A stretch of 64,000 nucleotides of DNA from Sphingomonas sp. (GTDB lineage: Bacteria > Pseudomonadota > Alphaproteobacteria > Sphingomonadales > Sphingomonadaceae), in the NCBI RefSeq assembly GCF_004799495.1, contig NZ_SSMY01000002.1, forward strand, positions 310,001 through 374,000, in the 5' to 3' direction. Positions 19,315 to 26,844 of the stretch are shown here, in pieces. A model generated the notes under the pieces. The model did no database searches, was not told the origin of the DNA, and saw nothing but the letters and a program-made list of their open reading frames with translations. The translations under genes and the position numbers were made by a program. Every line of letters starts with the position of its first letter. The stretch's first letter is position 1.

Positions 19315-19821
19315 CCGAAGGTCGGCCTGCGCCATCTGGTTTCGGCGGCTCGCTACATCCGTGCTGCTTTCCGAAGAAAGCGGCGCCAGGTTTCGCGGGT
19401 TGCTCGGTTGCGTTGGCCCGAAGGCCACGCAACTCCGCGGTTTCGCTCCGTCCGGACCATCCGAAGACAACCCTCGCTTCGCGAACCACCATATCCGATG
19501 CGCCGAAGCGCGTCCGACATCGTGGCTTGCTCCACTCGTTCCGCCCGAAGGCAAACCGAGCTTCGCTTGCCGACTTTCGACCGATCCGAAGACCGATCGT
19601 CCGCCAGCAATTTGCTCCACCCCGATCGTCCGAAGGCGACCCGAATCTCGCGACCGACAACCGGTTTGGCCCGAAAGCCCACCTGATCACCGGTTCGGTC
19701 GTCGGGGCCGGGCGCGATCATCCGAAGAGTCTCAGCATTCCCGGCCACCGGCGGCCTCACAAGGTCTCGATGCCGAAGCACCTGCTCCTTGCGTTCGGGC
19801 CATCGGTTGCAGAGTCCGAAA
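19315..19821. repeat. array of ~42-51 bp units anchored on CCGAAG / CTTCGG
   Basis: Twelve units start with CCGAA followed by G or A at 19315, 19371, 19418, 19461, 19503, 19545, 19586, 19630, 19671, 19722, 19773 and 19816; spacing is 41-44 bp in the middle and up to 56 at the ends. CGAA is flanked by short complementary arms that differ between units: GCTTTC/GAAAGC (19366), TGGCC/GGCCA (19414), GCGC/GCGC (19500), GCC/GGC (19543), TGC/GCA (19771). On the minus strand these become C(UUCG)G-capped stems. The rest of each unit is only loosely similar, so it is not a CRISPR. Confidence 0.6.
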
Positions 19822-20072
19822 GGATCGCTTGCGCGCTCCAAACCGGGTTCAGCGGGGGCCGATGTCCCAACCTCGAAAGCATCGTCTTCGCCTTGCGGCT
19901 CGGATAACATTCTCGAAGATCAAGTCCTTGAACAATCTGCCGATTTCTCGGCGAACCGTCCGCGTTCTCAATGTCATGAAGCTGTCACCGATTCCGATTC
20001 GCGCCAAGCGCGAAACACGCTCGCGGCGCTGTGAATAACGTGGATATCGTGCACATCGGCGGTGCTGCTCTG

Positions 20073-20091
20073 TAGCTTGCACCGCAAGCTA
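20073..20091. promoter_or_regulatory. 8-bp perfect inverted repeat upstream of glycine-zipper gene
   Basis: TAGCTTGC (20073-20080), three-base loop, GCAAGCTA (20084-20091), about 80 bases upstream of the ATG at 20170. It could be an operator or a 5' UTR hairpin. Nothing in sequence identifies the factor. Confidence 0.35.
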
Positions 20092-20169
20092 AATTCTCCC
20101 GCGATGAAACTTTGGGGGCACCGAACACGTTACGCACCCGGCATTGATAATCAGCAAAGGGAATTCGAG

Positions 20170-20478
20170 ATGCGTAAACTCATGCTTTCGCTCGGCGCCG
20201 TCACGATGGCAGCCACGACCATGGTGATCCCGACCCAAGCCGACGCGCGCAAACACTATTACCGGACTTATCGCGGCCATAGCGGCCGTACCTATTGCAC
20301 GCATTCGGGCGGCACGACCGGCGCGGTGGTCGGCGGCGTCGGCGGCGCGGTGGTCGGCAACGGCATCGCGGGGCGCGGCGACAAGCTGCTCGGGACGGTG
20401 GTCGGCGGTGTCGCTGGCGCGCTCGGCGGGCGTGCGATCGACCGCACCATCACCGCGCATCGTCGCTGCCGCCGCTAA
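20170..20478 (+). CDS. small exported glycine-zipper 2TM protein
   Basis: 102 aa with a signal peptide (MRKLMLSLGAVTMAATTMV... ending near TQADA) and a glycine-zipper segment: GGTTGAVVGGVGGAVVGNGI and LGTVVGGVAGALGGRAID. Such proteins sit in the periplasm or outer membrane. ATG 20170 follows AAAGGGA. A Cys precedes the zipper (GRTYCTHSGGTTG), as in the paralogue at 21093 (YYCRRSDGTTG). It is followed by a good terminator, so it forms its own unit. Confidence 0.85.
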   Translation: MRKLMLSLGAVTMAATTMVIPTQADARKHYYRTYRGHSGRTYCTHSGGTTGAVVGGVGGAVVGNGIAGRGDKLLGTVVGGVAGALGGRAIDRTITAHRRCRR

Positions 20479-20507
20479 GAGCGCCGCCGCTGACAGCGAA
20501 AACAAAC

Positions 20508-20540
20508 GGGGCGCGGCCGGTCGGTCGCGCCCCTTTCTTA
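20508..20540 (+). terminator. rho-independent terminator
   Basis: GGGGCGCG (20508-20515), ten-base loop, CGCGCCCC (20526-20533), then TTTCTTATT. It separates the glycine-zipper gene from the OsmC-type gene. Confidence 0.8.
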
Positions 20541-20554
20541 TTGGGAGGAAGACG

Positions 20555-20983
20555 GTGACGACGCGCAGCGGTTCGGCGACCTATGAGGGGTTCGGCAACG
20601 ACGGCATCGGACACGTCTCCACCCAGTCGGGCGTGCTCGCCGACCGGAAATACGGGTTCGGCACGCGCTTCGGCGACGAGCCCGGGACCAACCCGGAAGA
20701 ATTGATCGCCGCGGCACACGCCAGTTGCTTCACCATGGCGCTGAGTTTCGCGCTAGCGCGGGAAGGGTTCGCCGACGGCCGGCTGGAGACGACCGCCAAG
20801 GTCACGCTCGACAAGGAGGGCGATGGCTTTGCGATCACGCGGTCGGACCTGATGCTGACCGCGACCGTCGCCGGGATCGACCCCGATCAGTTCGCGCGCA
20901 TCGCCGCCGACGCCAAGGCGCATTGCCCGGTGTCGAAGGTGCTCAATGCCGAGATCACGCTCGACCACACGCTGACCGGCTGA
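20555..20983 (+). CDS. OsmC family peroxiredoxin
   Basis: 142-aa thiol peroxidase of the OsmC/Ohr superfamily, expected to reduce organic hydroperoxides or related thiols in the cytoplasm. The two active-site cysteines are in AAAHASCFTMALSF and AHCPVSKVL, and NPEELIAAAH is the family signature. The start is GTG 20555, with GGGAGGA at 20543-20549 and no closer ATG. The sequence is closer to OsmC than to Ohr. It lies between two glycine-zipper envelope genes. Confidence 0.92.
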   Translation: MTTRSGSATYEGFGNDGIGHVSTQSGVLADRKYGFGTRFGDEPGTNPEELIAAAHASCFTMALSFALAREGFADGRLETTAKVTLDKEGDGFAITRSDLMLTATVAGIDPDQFARIAADAKAHCPVSKVLNAEITLDHTLTG

Positions 20984-21092
20984 ACTGGGGGCAGACTGTC
21001 GCTGCGATGAACGGAATGTAGTTTTCCGTTCACGCAACCCTCGAATGGCCTCGCGGGTTTTATCGTCACTCCAACAGAAAGGGAGAATGACG

Positions 21093-21659
21093 ATGCGACG
21101 GCTCATGTTGGCCGCCCTGGCCGCTAGCACCATGGCGACCCCGATGATGGTTTCGGCCCAGAGCACCCCCGCCCAAGCGAACCGTGAATATCGCAAGAGC
21201 GTGAAGGACGCGAACAAGGATTACCGCCACGATTTGCGCAAGGCCGATAGCGTGCGCGACGTGGCGCGTGCCCAGCGCGAACGCGCCCGCGCGATCCGCG
21301 ATGCCCGCGGCGACTATCGCCACGACATGCGCGATTGGCGGACGTGGCGTAACTACGATTACAACCGCTTCGAAAACGGCCAGCGCTATTATTATGCCGA
21401 CCGCTATTATCGTGACGGTCGCTATTACCAGCCGCGCGTGCTGTATCGCACCGACCGCATCTATCGCGGGTCGAACGGGCAATATTATTGCCGCCGTTCG
21501 GACGGCACCACCGGCCTGATCATCGGTGGCGCGATCGGCGGGCTGATCGGCAACTCGCTGTCGAATGGCCGGTCGAGCACGCTCGGCACGCTGCTTGGCG
21601 TGGCGGGAGGCGCGGCGCTCGGGTCGTCGATCGACCGCGGGCAGATCCGCTGCCGCTAA
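21093..21659 (+). CDS. exported RcnB-like / glycine-zipper protein
   Basis: 188 aa. Signal peptide ending at MMVSAQ; then an Arg/Asp-rich helical stretch (ANREYRKSVKDANKDYRHDL), a Tyr/Arg-rich part (NGQRYYYADRYYRDGRYY) resembling RcnB-type domains, and a glycine zipper (GLIIGGAIGGLIGNSL, GTLLGVAGGAALGSSID). I prefer ATG 21093 over ATG 21087 because the AAAGGGAG site ends at 21085, giving proper spacing only for 21093. The C-terminal half is paralogous to the 20170 protein. Confidence 0.85.
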   Translation: MRRLMLAALAASTMATPMMVSAQSTPAQANREYRKSVKDANKDYRHDLRKADSVRDVARAQRERARAIRDARGDYRHDMRDWRTWRNYDYNRFENGQRYYYADRYYRDGRYYQPRVLYRTDRIYRGSNGQYYCRRSDGTTGLIIGGAIGGLIGNSLSNGRSSTLGTLLGVAGGAALGSSIDRGQIRCR

Positions 21660-21684
21660 CCGATCGGCCTTCGGGTCACGCAGG

Positions 21685-21718
21685 AAGGGTCCGGCTTCGG
21701 CCGGGCCCTTTTGTGTTT
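21685..21718 (+). terminator. rho-independent terminator with TTCG loop
   Basis: AAGGGTCCGGC (21685-21695), loop TTCG, GCCGGGCCCTT (21700-21710) with one T-G pair, then TTGTGTTT. A clear terminator for the glycine-zipper gene. Confidence 0.88.
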
Positions 21719-21753
21719 CCGCGATGTTAACCGGGCGCCTGTAGGCCGATGAC

Positions 21754-22524
21754 GTGATTTTCCGCACGCGCGCCCTCGCCTGGCTTATCGCCCCGCTCAC
21801 GCTCGCCGCATGCGGCGGCAAGCCGGCCGCCGAGAACAATCTCGACTCGCTCGATGCCGAGCTCGCCGGGAACGGCGCGAACGCGAGCGATCCCGCTATG
21901 CGTGGGGCGTTGCAGGACCAGATCATGGTGGACCCGGCGCTCGCCGGCCAGTCGAATGCCGATGCCATCCGCCCGCCGCGCCAGCCCTATTCGGGCGCGA
22001 TCCCGCCCGATTCGGTCGCCGGCGGCAAGACCGACGGCACGCTCACCGCCAGCGGATCGTCCTCCTCGGGCGGCAGCAAAGCGACTCCCGCCCCCTCCGG
22101 CGACTGCCCGCAGTGCAAGGTCCGCGACGATTCGGTGACGCTCGGCGCGCTCGCCAGCCGCCAGGCCGACAGGAACACCGCGAAGTGCGCGCACGCGCTG
22201 CAATATTCGACCAGCTGGGTGCAGCGCCTGCCGACCGACCTCCCGCTCTATCCCGACGCGCGAGTCGATGAAGCGGCAGGCGCGTCGGCGAACGGCTGCC
22301 GCCTGCGCGTGGTCAGTTTCTCTACCGGCGCGTCGATCCAGACCGTGCTCGACTGGTACTACGGCCGAGTCACGACCGCCGGCTATTCCGCCGAGCACCA
22401 GGCCGACGACAGCCAGCATGTGCTCGGCGGCACGCGCAAGGACGGCGCGGCCTACGTTATTTTTCTCCAAACGCGCGGCGACGGGCGAACAGAGGTGGAC
22501 TTGGTCGCAAATAACGGGAACTGA
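21754..22524 (+). CDS. lipoprotein, function unknown
   Basis: 256 aa starting at GTG 21754. Lipobox LTLAACGG gives a lipid-anchored Cys near residue 20. The middle is low-complexity Ser/Gly (ASGSSSSGGSKATP), followed by a CPQC motif (SGDCPQCK) and a folded C-terminal part (PTDLPLYPDARVDEAAG, SIQTVLDWYYGRVTTAGYS) that resembles small periplasmic domains found in many sphingomonad lipoproteins. The function is not assignable. A long inverted repeat follows the gene. Confidence 0.8.
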   Translation: MIFRTRALAWLIAPLTLAACGGKPAAENNLDSLDAELAGNGANASDPAMRGALQDQIMVDPALAGQSNADAIRPPRQPYSGAIPPDSVAGGKTDGTLTASGSSSSGGSKATPAPSGDCPQCKVRDDSVTLGALASRQADRNTAKCAHALQYSTSWVQRLPTDLPLYPDARVDEAAGASANGCRLRVVSFSTGASIQTVLDWYYGRVTTAGYSAEHQADDSQHVLGGTRKDGAAYVIFLQTRGDGRTEVDLVANNGN

Positions 22525-22549
22525 TCGCCCCGCCATCGCTTCTACCCGC

Positions 22550-22620
22550 TTCAGCACCCACGCGAGGCCGCCTACCCGATAACGGACAGCATAGGCAGCG
22601 CAGTTCGCGTGGGTGCTGAA
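22550..22620. repeat. 71-bp inverted repeat with perfect 16-bp arms
   Basis: TTCAGCACCCACGCGA (22550-22565) pairs perfectly with TCGCGTGGGTGCTGAA (22605-22620). Inside, CGCCTA and TAGGCAGCG-type pieces extend the stem imperfectly. It lies between the lipoprotein stop and crcB, both on the plus strand. It may be a factor-dependent terminator or a mobile hairpin remnant; no T-run follows. Confidence 0.7.
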
Positions 22621-22674
22621 AACCGCCGGACGACCGCGTTTGTTTAGACGCGCTCCTCCGGCTACAGCGCCCGA

Positions 22675-23046
22675 ATGAATTTCCTTCTCGTCATGATCGG
22701 CGGCGCGGTGGGCAGCGCGGGGCGCTATGCCGTCGGCAAGCTCGCGCTCGGCGCGCTCGGCCCGGATTATCCCTGGGGCACGCTCGCGGTGAACCTGATC
22801 GGGGGCCTTCTGATGGGGCTGCTCGCCGGGATGCTCGCGCGCACCGGTGGCAGCGAGCATGGCCGCCTGCTGATCGGGGTTGGGTTATTGGGCGGATTCA
22901 CCACCTTCTCGGCGTTCTCGCTCGACGCGGTAACGATGATCGAGCGTGGGCAATGGGGCGCCGCGATGACCTACGCGCTGGTGTCTGTAATCGGATCGGT
23001 GATCGCCCTGTTCGCCGGGCTGTATCTGGTCAGGGCAGTGGCATGA
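22675..23046 (+). CDS. crcB: fluoride efflux channel CrcB/Fluc
   Basis: 123-aa four-helix membrane protein that exports fluoride as a dual-topology dimer. Signatures: GGAVGSAGRYAVG, WGTLAVNLIGG and GGFTTFSAFSLD. No fluoride riboswitch consensus was found in the 150 bp upstream. Its stop overlaps the start of the pseudouridine synthase gene (ATGA), so they are co-translated. Confidence 0.96.
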   Translation: MNFLLVMIGGAVGSAGRYAVGKLALGALGPDYPWGTLAVNLIGGLLMGLLAGMLARTGGSEHGRLLIGVGLLGGFTTFSAFSLDAVTMIERGQWGAAMTYALVSVIGSVIALFAGLYLVRAVA

Positions 23047-24188
23047 GCGAGATCCGCAGCTTCACTGTCGCGCCCGACGACGACGGCATCCGGCTCGACC
23101 GCTGGTTCAAGCGGCATCTGCCCGACACGAGCTTCACGACGGTCGCCAAATGGGCACGCACCGGGCAGCTGCGTGTCGATGGCGCGCGCGCGACGCCGGG
23201 GGACCGGATCGCCGCTGGCCAGATGCTGCGCCTGCCGCCGCCCGAACCGGTACAAGTCGCGGGCAAGCCCAAGCGCGAACGCCCGCCACTCAGCGAGGAC
23301 GAAATCGCGTTCGCGCGCGAAATGGTGATCCACCAAGACGCGCAGGCGTTCGTGCTCAACAAGCCGCCGGGCCTCGCGACGCAGGGCGGGACCAAGACGA
23401 CGCAACATGTCGACGGCCTGCTCGACGCGCTGCAATACGACAATGAAGGCCGGCCCAAGCTGGTCCACCGGCTCGACAAGGACACGTCGGGCGCGCTGCT
23501 CGTCGCGCGCACCGCGCGCGCGGCTGCCTTCTTCGCCAAGACCTTTTCGGGGCGCAGCGCGAAGAAAGTCTATTGGGCGCTGATCGTCGGGGTGCCGTCG
23601 ATCGAGGACGGCATGATCGACCTGCCGCTCGCCAAGCAGCCCGGCACCGGCGGTGAAAAGATGCATGTCGACGAGGCGGAGGGGATGCCGTCGCGCAGCC
23701 GCTATCGCGTGATCGAGCGCGCGGGCAATGCCGCCGCCTGGGTCGAGCTGACACCCTACACCGGGCGCACGCACCAGCTCCGCGTCCACATGGCGGCGAT
23801 CGGTCACCCGATCGTCGGCGACGGCAAATATGGCGGCCCGGCGGCGTTCCTGACCGGCGGGATCAGCCGAAAGATGCACCTCCATTCGCGCCGCATCGCG
23901 GTCGATCACCCCGACGGCGGCACGATCGATGTCGAGGCCGAACTGCCGCAGCATTTCGCCGAGAGCCTCGCGCAGCTCGGGTTCGACCAGATGCTCGGCA
24001 ACATGATGCCGATCGACGAGCCGGCGCCGCCGACCAAGGCCGAGCAGAAGGTCCGCGCCAAGCAGCACGCCAAGAGCGTGCGCAAGGAGCGCAAGGGCGA
24101 ACGCCGCAATCGCGGTAGCGAGCCTGCGCCCTGGCGCGGCAAACCGGCCAGACCCGGCGGCAAGAAGCCAAGCCCCAAGAAGCGCTAA
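23043..24188 (+). CDS. RluA/RluC-family rRNA pseudouridine synthase
   Basis: 381 aa. N-terminal S4 RNA-binding domain (RLDRWFKRHLPDTSFTTVAK), then the RluA-type catalytic domain with HRLDKDTSG (catalytic D145) and GRTHQLRVHMAAIGHPIVGD. It converts uridine to pseudouridine in rRNA; RluC-type 23S sites are likely but not provable here. The last ~45 residues are a Lys/Arg-rich tail (KQHAKSVRKERKGERRN), longer than in the E. coli enzyme. It sits between crcB and the PaiB-like gene with overlapping codons on both sides. Confidence 0.93.
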   Translation: MSEIRSFTVAPDDDGIRLDRWFKRHLPDTSFTTVAKWARTGQLRVDGARATPGDRIAAGQMLRLPPPEPVQVAGKPKRERPPLSEDEIAFAREMVIHQDAQAFVLNKPPGLATQGGTKTTQHVDGLLDALQYDNEGRPKLVHRLDKDTSGALLVARTARAAAFFAKTFSGRSAKKVYWALIVGVPSIEDGMIDLPLAKQPGTGGEKMHVDEAEGMPSRSRYRVIERAGNAAAWVELTPYTGRTHQLRVHMAAIGHPIVGDGKYGGPAAFLTGGISRKMHLHSRRIAVDHPDGGTIDVEAELPQHFAESLAQLGFDQMLGNMMPIDEPAPPTKAEQKVRAKQHAKSVRKERKGERRNRGSEPAPWRGKPARPGGKKPSPKKR

Positions 24189-24784
24189 TGCATCCCAACT
24201 CGACCTACCGCTGGGAGGACCGCGACGCGATGCGCGCGTTGGTGAGCGAACTCGGCTTCGGGCAACTGTTCGCCGCGACCCCCGATGGCCCGCGCGTCGC
24301 GCAGGTGCCCGTCGTGTGGCTCGACGACGATACGCTCGGGCTGCACCTCGCGCGCGGCAACGGGATCGTGCGCCATCTCGACGAGGCGACCGCGCTGTTC
24401 ACCGTGCTCGGCCCGGACGGCTATATCAGCCCCGATTGGTACGGGCTCGACGCCGACCAGGTCCCGACGTGGAACTATATCGCGGTCGAGCTGGAGGGCA
24501 CGATCCAGCGGATGGAGCATGACGCGCTCGTCGCGCAGATCGACCAGCTCGCGGCCGAGCAGGAGGCGAAGCTCGACAAGGCGCCGTGGACGCGCGGCAA
24601 GATGGACCCGAAGCTGTTCGACAAGATGACGAGCGGGATCGTCGGTTTCCGGCTCGACATCGCGGCGTGGCGCGGGACGATCAAGCTCGGCCAGAACAAG
24701 CCCGAGCCCGCGCGGCTCGCCGCCGCCGACGGTGCGGAGGCCTCGGGCAGGCGCGGTATCGCCCACTGGATGCGCAACGCATGA
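24188..24784 (+). CDS. FMN-binding negative transcriptional regulator, PaiB family
   Basis: 198-aa FMN_bind_2 domain protein. MHPNSTYRWEDRD, YISPDWYGLDADQVPTWNYIAV and KMTSGIVGFRLDI are the family hallmarks. In Bacillus PaiB acts with PaiA on sporulation and protease genes; in proteobacteria the role is unclear and may be a pyridoxamine-phosphate-oxidase-like flavoprotein. ATG 24188 shares a base with the preceding TAA stop. Confidence 0.9.
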   Translation: MHPNSTYRWEDRDAMRALVSELGFGQLFAATPDGPRVAQVPVVWLDDDTLGLHLARGNGIVRHLDEATALFTVLGPDGYISPDWYGLDADQVPTWNYIAVELEGTIQRMEHDALVAQIDQLAAEQEAKLDKAPWTRGKMDPKLFDKMTSGIVGFRLDIAAWRGTIKLGQNKPEPARLAAADGAEASGRRGIAHWMRNA

Positions 24785-24831
24785 TGGGCCGCGCTTGCAG
24801 TTGCCGATCCGCCGCTCCATCTGGAGGCACA

Positions 24832-25095
24832 ATGACCGACACCCCCAACCCCTCGCAATCCCGCAATCGTTACCTGCTGATCGTCGGCACGCGCCTGATC
24901 GGTGCCGCCGGCGCGGTGTTCGGGCTGGTCCTGACGGCGCGATTTCCGCAATGGCAAATGAAGGTTCTTGGCGGCGCAATCGTGCTGTCGGCGATCTACA
25001 TGACATTAGTCGTACCACTGGCGCTGGCGCATCGCTGGGCGACACCGGGCACTGTGAGGACCAACCGGCGGCGGCCACGCAAACTCCCCAAATGA
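24832..25095 (+). CDS. small membrane protein, two TM segments
   Basis: 87 aa, no named family. Two hydrophobic stretches (RLIGAAGAVFGLVLTAR and VLGGAIVLSAIYMTLVVPLALA) and a basic C-terminus (RTNRRRPRKLPK). ATG 24832 has TGGAGG upstream. The stop overlaps the ATP12 start (ATGA), so it is translated with ATP12, an F1-ATPase assembly chaperone; a link to ATP synthase biogenesis is only inference. Confidence 0.8.
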   Translation: MTDTPNPSQSRNRYLLIVGTRLIGAAGAVFGLVLTARFPQWQMKVLGGAIVLSAIYMTLVVPLALAHRWATPGTVRTNRRRPRKLPK

Positions 25096-25808
25096 AGCGC
25101 TTCTGGAAGGAGGTTGCGGTCGATGCCGAGCGCGGCATCCAGCTCGACGGAAAGCCGGTGCGCACGCCGGGACGCTTGCCACTCATACTGCCGACCGATG
25201 CGCTGGCCGAGGCGATCGCCGAGGAATGGCGCTGCGTCGAAGACGAGATCGATCCGCGCCCGATGCCGCTGACTGGCCTCGCCAACGCCGCGATCGAGCG
25301 AGTCGCCGCCGACCCGGCAGTGTTTGCCGCGAACCTGGCGGCCTATGCCGAGAGCGACTTGCTCTGCTACCGCGCCGATGCGCCGCCCGAGTTGATCGCC
25401 CGGCAAGCGACGGCGTGGGATCCGCCGCTCGCCTGGGCGACGACGCGGTACGACGTGCACTTCCTGCTCGCCCCCGGTGTCATGCATCAGCCGCAGCCCG
25501 ACGCCACGATCGAGCGACTCGCGGTCGCGGTTGCCGTCCGCGACCCGTTCGAGCTCGCCGCGCTGGCGCCGATCGTCACGATCACCGGCTCGCTGGTGCT
25601 CGGCCTCGCGCTGGTCGAGCGTGCGATGGATGCCGACGCTGTGTGGGATGCGGCCAACCTCGACGAGGACTGGCAAGCCGAGCAATGGGGCGAGGACGCG
25701 CTGGCGGCGCAAGCGCGTGCCGTGCGGCGCACCGAATTCGACGCCGCCGCGCGCTTCCTACATCTCCGGCAGACGCCGGATGAAGCCGATCATGCCGCGC
25801 TGGCGTGA
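25092..25808 (+). CDS. ATP12 family F1-ATPase assembly chaperone
   Basis: 238 aa, cytoplasmic. MKRFWKEVAV, IQLDGKPVRTPGRLPLILP and EWRCVEDEIDPRPMPLTGLANAAIERV are typical of ATP12, which holds the alpha subunit of F1 during assembly and is found in alphaproteobacteria and mitochondria. The last 51 bp overlap the convergent gmk gene, so the two C-termini are encoded on opposite strands of the same DNA. Confidence 0.94.
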   Translation: MKRFWKEVAVDAERGIQLDGKPVRTPGRLPLILPTDALAEAIAEEWRCVEDEIDPRPMPLTGLANAAIERVAADPAVFAANLAAYAESDLLCYRADAPPELIARQATAWDPPLAWATTRYDVHFLLAPGVMHQPQPDATIERLAVAVAVRDPFELAALAPIVTITGSLVLGLALVERAMDADAVWDAANLDEDWQAEQWGEDALAAQARAVRRTEFDAAARFLHLRQTPDEADHAALA

Positions 25809-26414
25809 GCGCTTGAGCCGTTCGGTGGTCAGGATCGTCTGGACGCACTCGTAGCAATCGTCGAGGTCGTCGTTGACTAGGACGTAATCGTACCCGTCCC
25901 AGTGGCTCACCTCCGATTGCGCACGGTCCATGCGGCGGTCGATGATTTCCTGGCTGTCGGTCGCGCGCTTCTCCAGCCGCGCGCGCAAAGTCTTGAGTCC
26001 CGGCGGCAGGATGAACACCCGTACCACGTCGCCGCCGGCGAGCTGGAACAATTGCTGCGCGCCCTGCCAGTCGATATCGAACAGGATGTCGCGGCCTGCC
26101 TCCAAATCCTTGAACACCGTCTCGCGCGGCGTGCCGTAGCGCTCCTCGAACACGCGCGCCCATTCGAGGAACTGGTCGTCCTCGACCATCTGGCGGAAAA
26201 CGTCCTTGGTGACGAAGTGATAGTCCTTGCCGTCGACCTCGCCCGGACGGATCGGGCGCGTGGTGTAGGACACCGACATCTTGAGCTTGTTGCGTTCTTC
26301 CTTGAGCAGCCGGTTGGCGATGGTTGATTTGCCTGCCCCCGACGGCGAGGACAGCACGAACATCAAGCCGCGGCGCTTGAAGCTCTTGGGTTGCGACGCG
26401 CGGTGATCGGCCAT
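25758..26414 (-). CDS. gmk: guanylate kinase
   Basis: Phosphorylates GMP to GDP with ATP (218 aa). P-loop SSPSGAGKST, the GMP-binding SVSYTTRPIRPGEVDGKDY and DIDWQGAQQL segments are intact. The C-terminal residues (SRQRGMIGFIRRLPEM) lie in the 51-bp region shared antisense with ATP12. AAGG precedes the ATG. Confidence 0.98.
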   Translation of the reverse strand: MADHRASQPKSFKRRGLMFVLSSPSGAGKSTIANRLLKEERNKLKMSVSYTTRPIRPGEVDGKDYHFVTKDVFRQMVEDDQFLEWARVFEERYGTPRETVFKDLEAGRDILFDIDWQGAQQLFQLAGGDVVRVFILPPGLKTLRARLEKRATDSQEIIDRRMDRAQSEVSHWDGYDYVLVNDDLDDCYECVQTILTTERLKRSRQRGMIGFIRRLPEM

Positions 26415-26505
26415 GCGCGCCTTTGGCGTGGAGCGGCAGGCCGCGTCAAGCGACTCAAAACTTAGCCACTTGCTTTAGTTTTCTGCCTCACTAATAGTAA
26501 AGTAG

Positions 26506-26844
26506 ATGCTTAATGAATCGCACCTGCTCGATCGCGCGTTTCACGCGCTCGCCGATTCGACGCGGCGCGCAATTGTCGAGCGGCTGATCGCGCGGCCGAT
26601 GACGGTCAGCGACCTGGCATCGCCGTTCGAGATGTCGCTGCCCGCGGTAATGCAGCACCTCGCGGTGCTCGAAACGGCGGGGCTGGTCCGGTCGCACAAG
26701 GCCGGGCGCGTGCGCACCTGCCGGATCGATCCGGTCGCGATGCGGCTGGTCGAACACTGGATGCTCGACCGTCGCCGCGAGTGGGAAAGCCGCTTTGATA
26801 AGCTCGACGATTATCTCAAGACGATGGAAGGAAAAGAGAAATGA
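26506..26844 (+). CDS. ArsR family transcriptional regulator
   Basis: 112-aa winged-helix repressor. LADSTRRAIVERLIARPMTV, LPAVMQHLAVLETAGLVRS (recognition helix) and VRTCRIDP are typical of the ArsR subgroup paired with SRPBCC proteins rather than metal sensors; no metal-binding Cys pair is seen. It overlaps the next gene by ATGA. The AT-rich 50 bp upstream (CACTAATAGTAAAGTAG) probably hold an autoregulated promoter. Confidence 0.92.
   Translation: MLNESHLLDRAFHALADSTRRAIVERLIARPMTVSDLASPFEMSLPAVMQHLAVLETAGLVRSHKAGRVRTCRIDPVAMRLVEHWMLDRRREWESRFDKLDDYLKTMEGKEK

Larger units (their letters stand above)
19179..20169. other. 991-bp gene-free region with hairpin array
   Basis: Divergent gap between the TRIC-type gene and the glycine-zipper gene. 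Several frames on both strands are open across it but overlap each other, lack ribosome-binding sites and show no domain or consistent codon bias, so I call none coding. It holds a stem-loop at 19257-19284, the CCGAAG array at 19315-19821, and a hairpin at 20073-20091. Base composition is more even than in flanking genes. Confidence 0.7.

Noticed and set aside
19115..19690. Open frames on both strands across the hairpin array (also 19218-19907, 19223-20038)
   Set aside because: Mutually overlapping, without ribosome-binding sites or codon preference; the apparent ~14-residue protein periodicity is a by-product of the 42-bp DNA units.
19315..19821. CRISPR array
   Set aside because: Only six bases are conserved per unit, spacing varies, and no cas genes lie near.
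22525..22674. Fluoride riboswitch before crcB
   Set aside because: No match to the conserved crcB RNA motif was seen by eye; a covariance search would be decisive.
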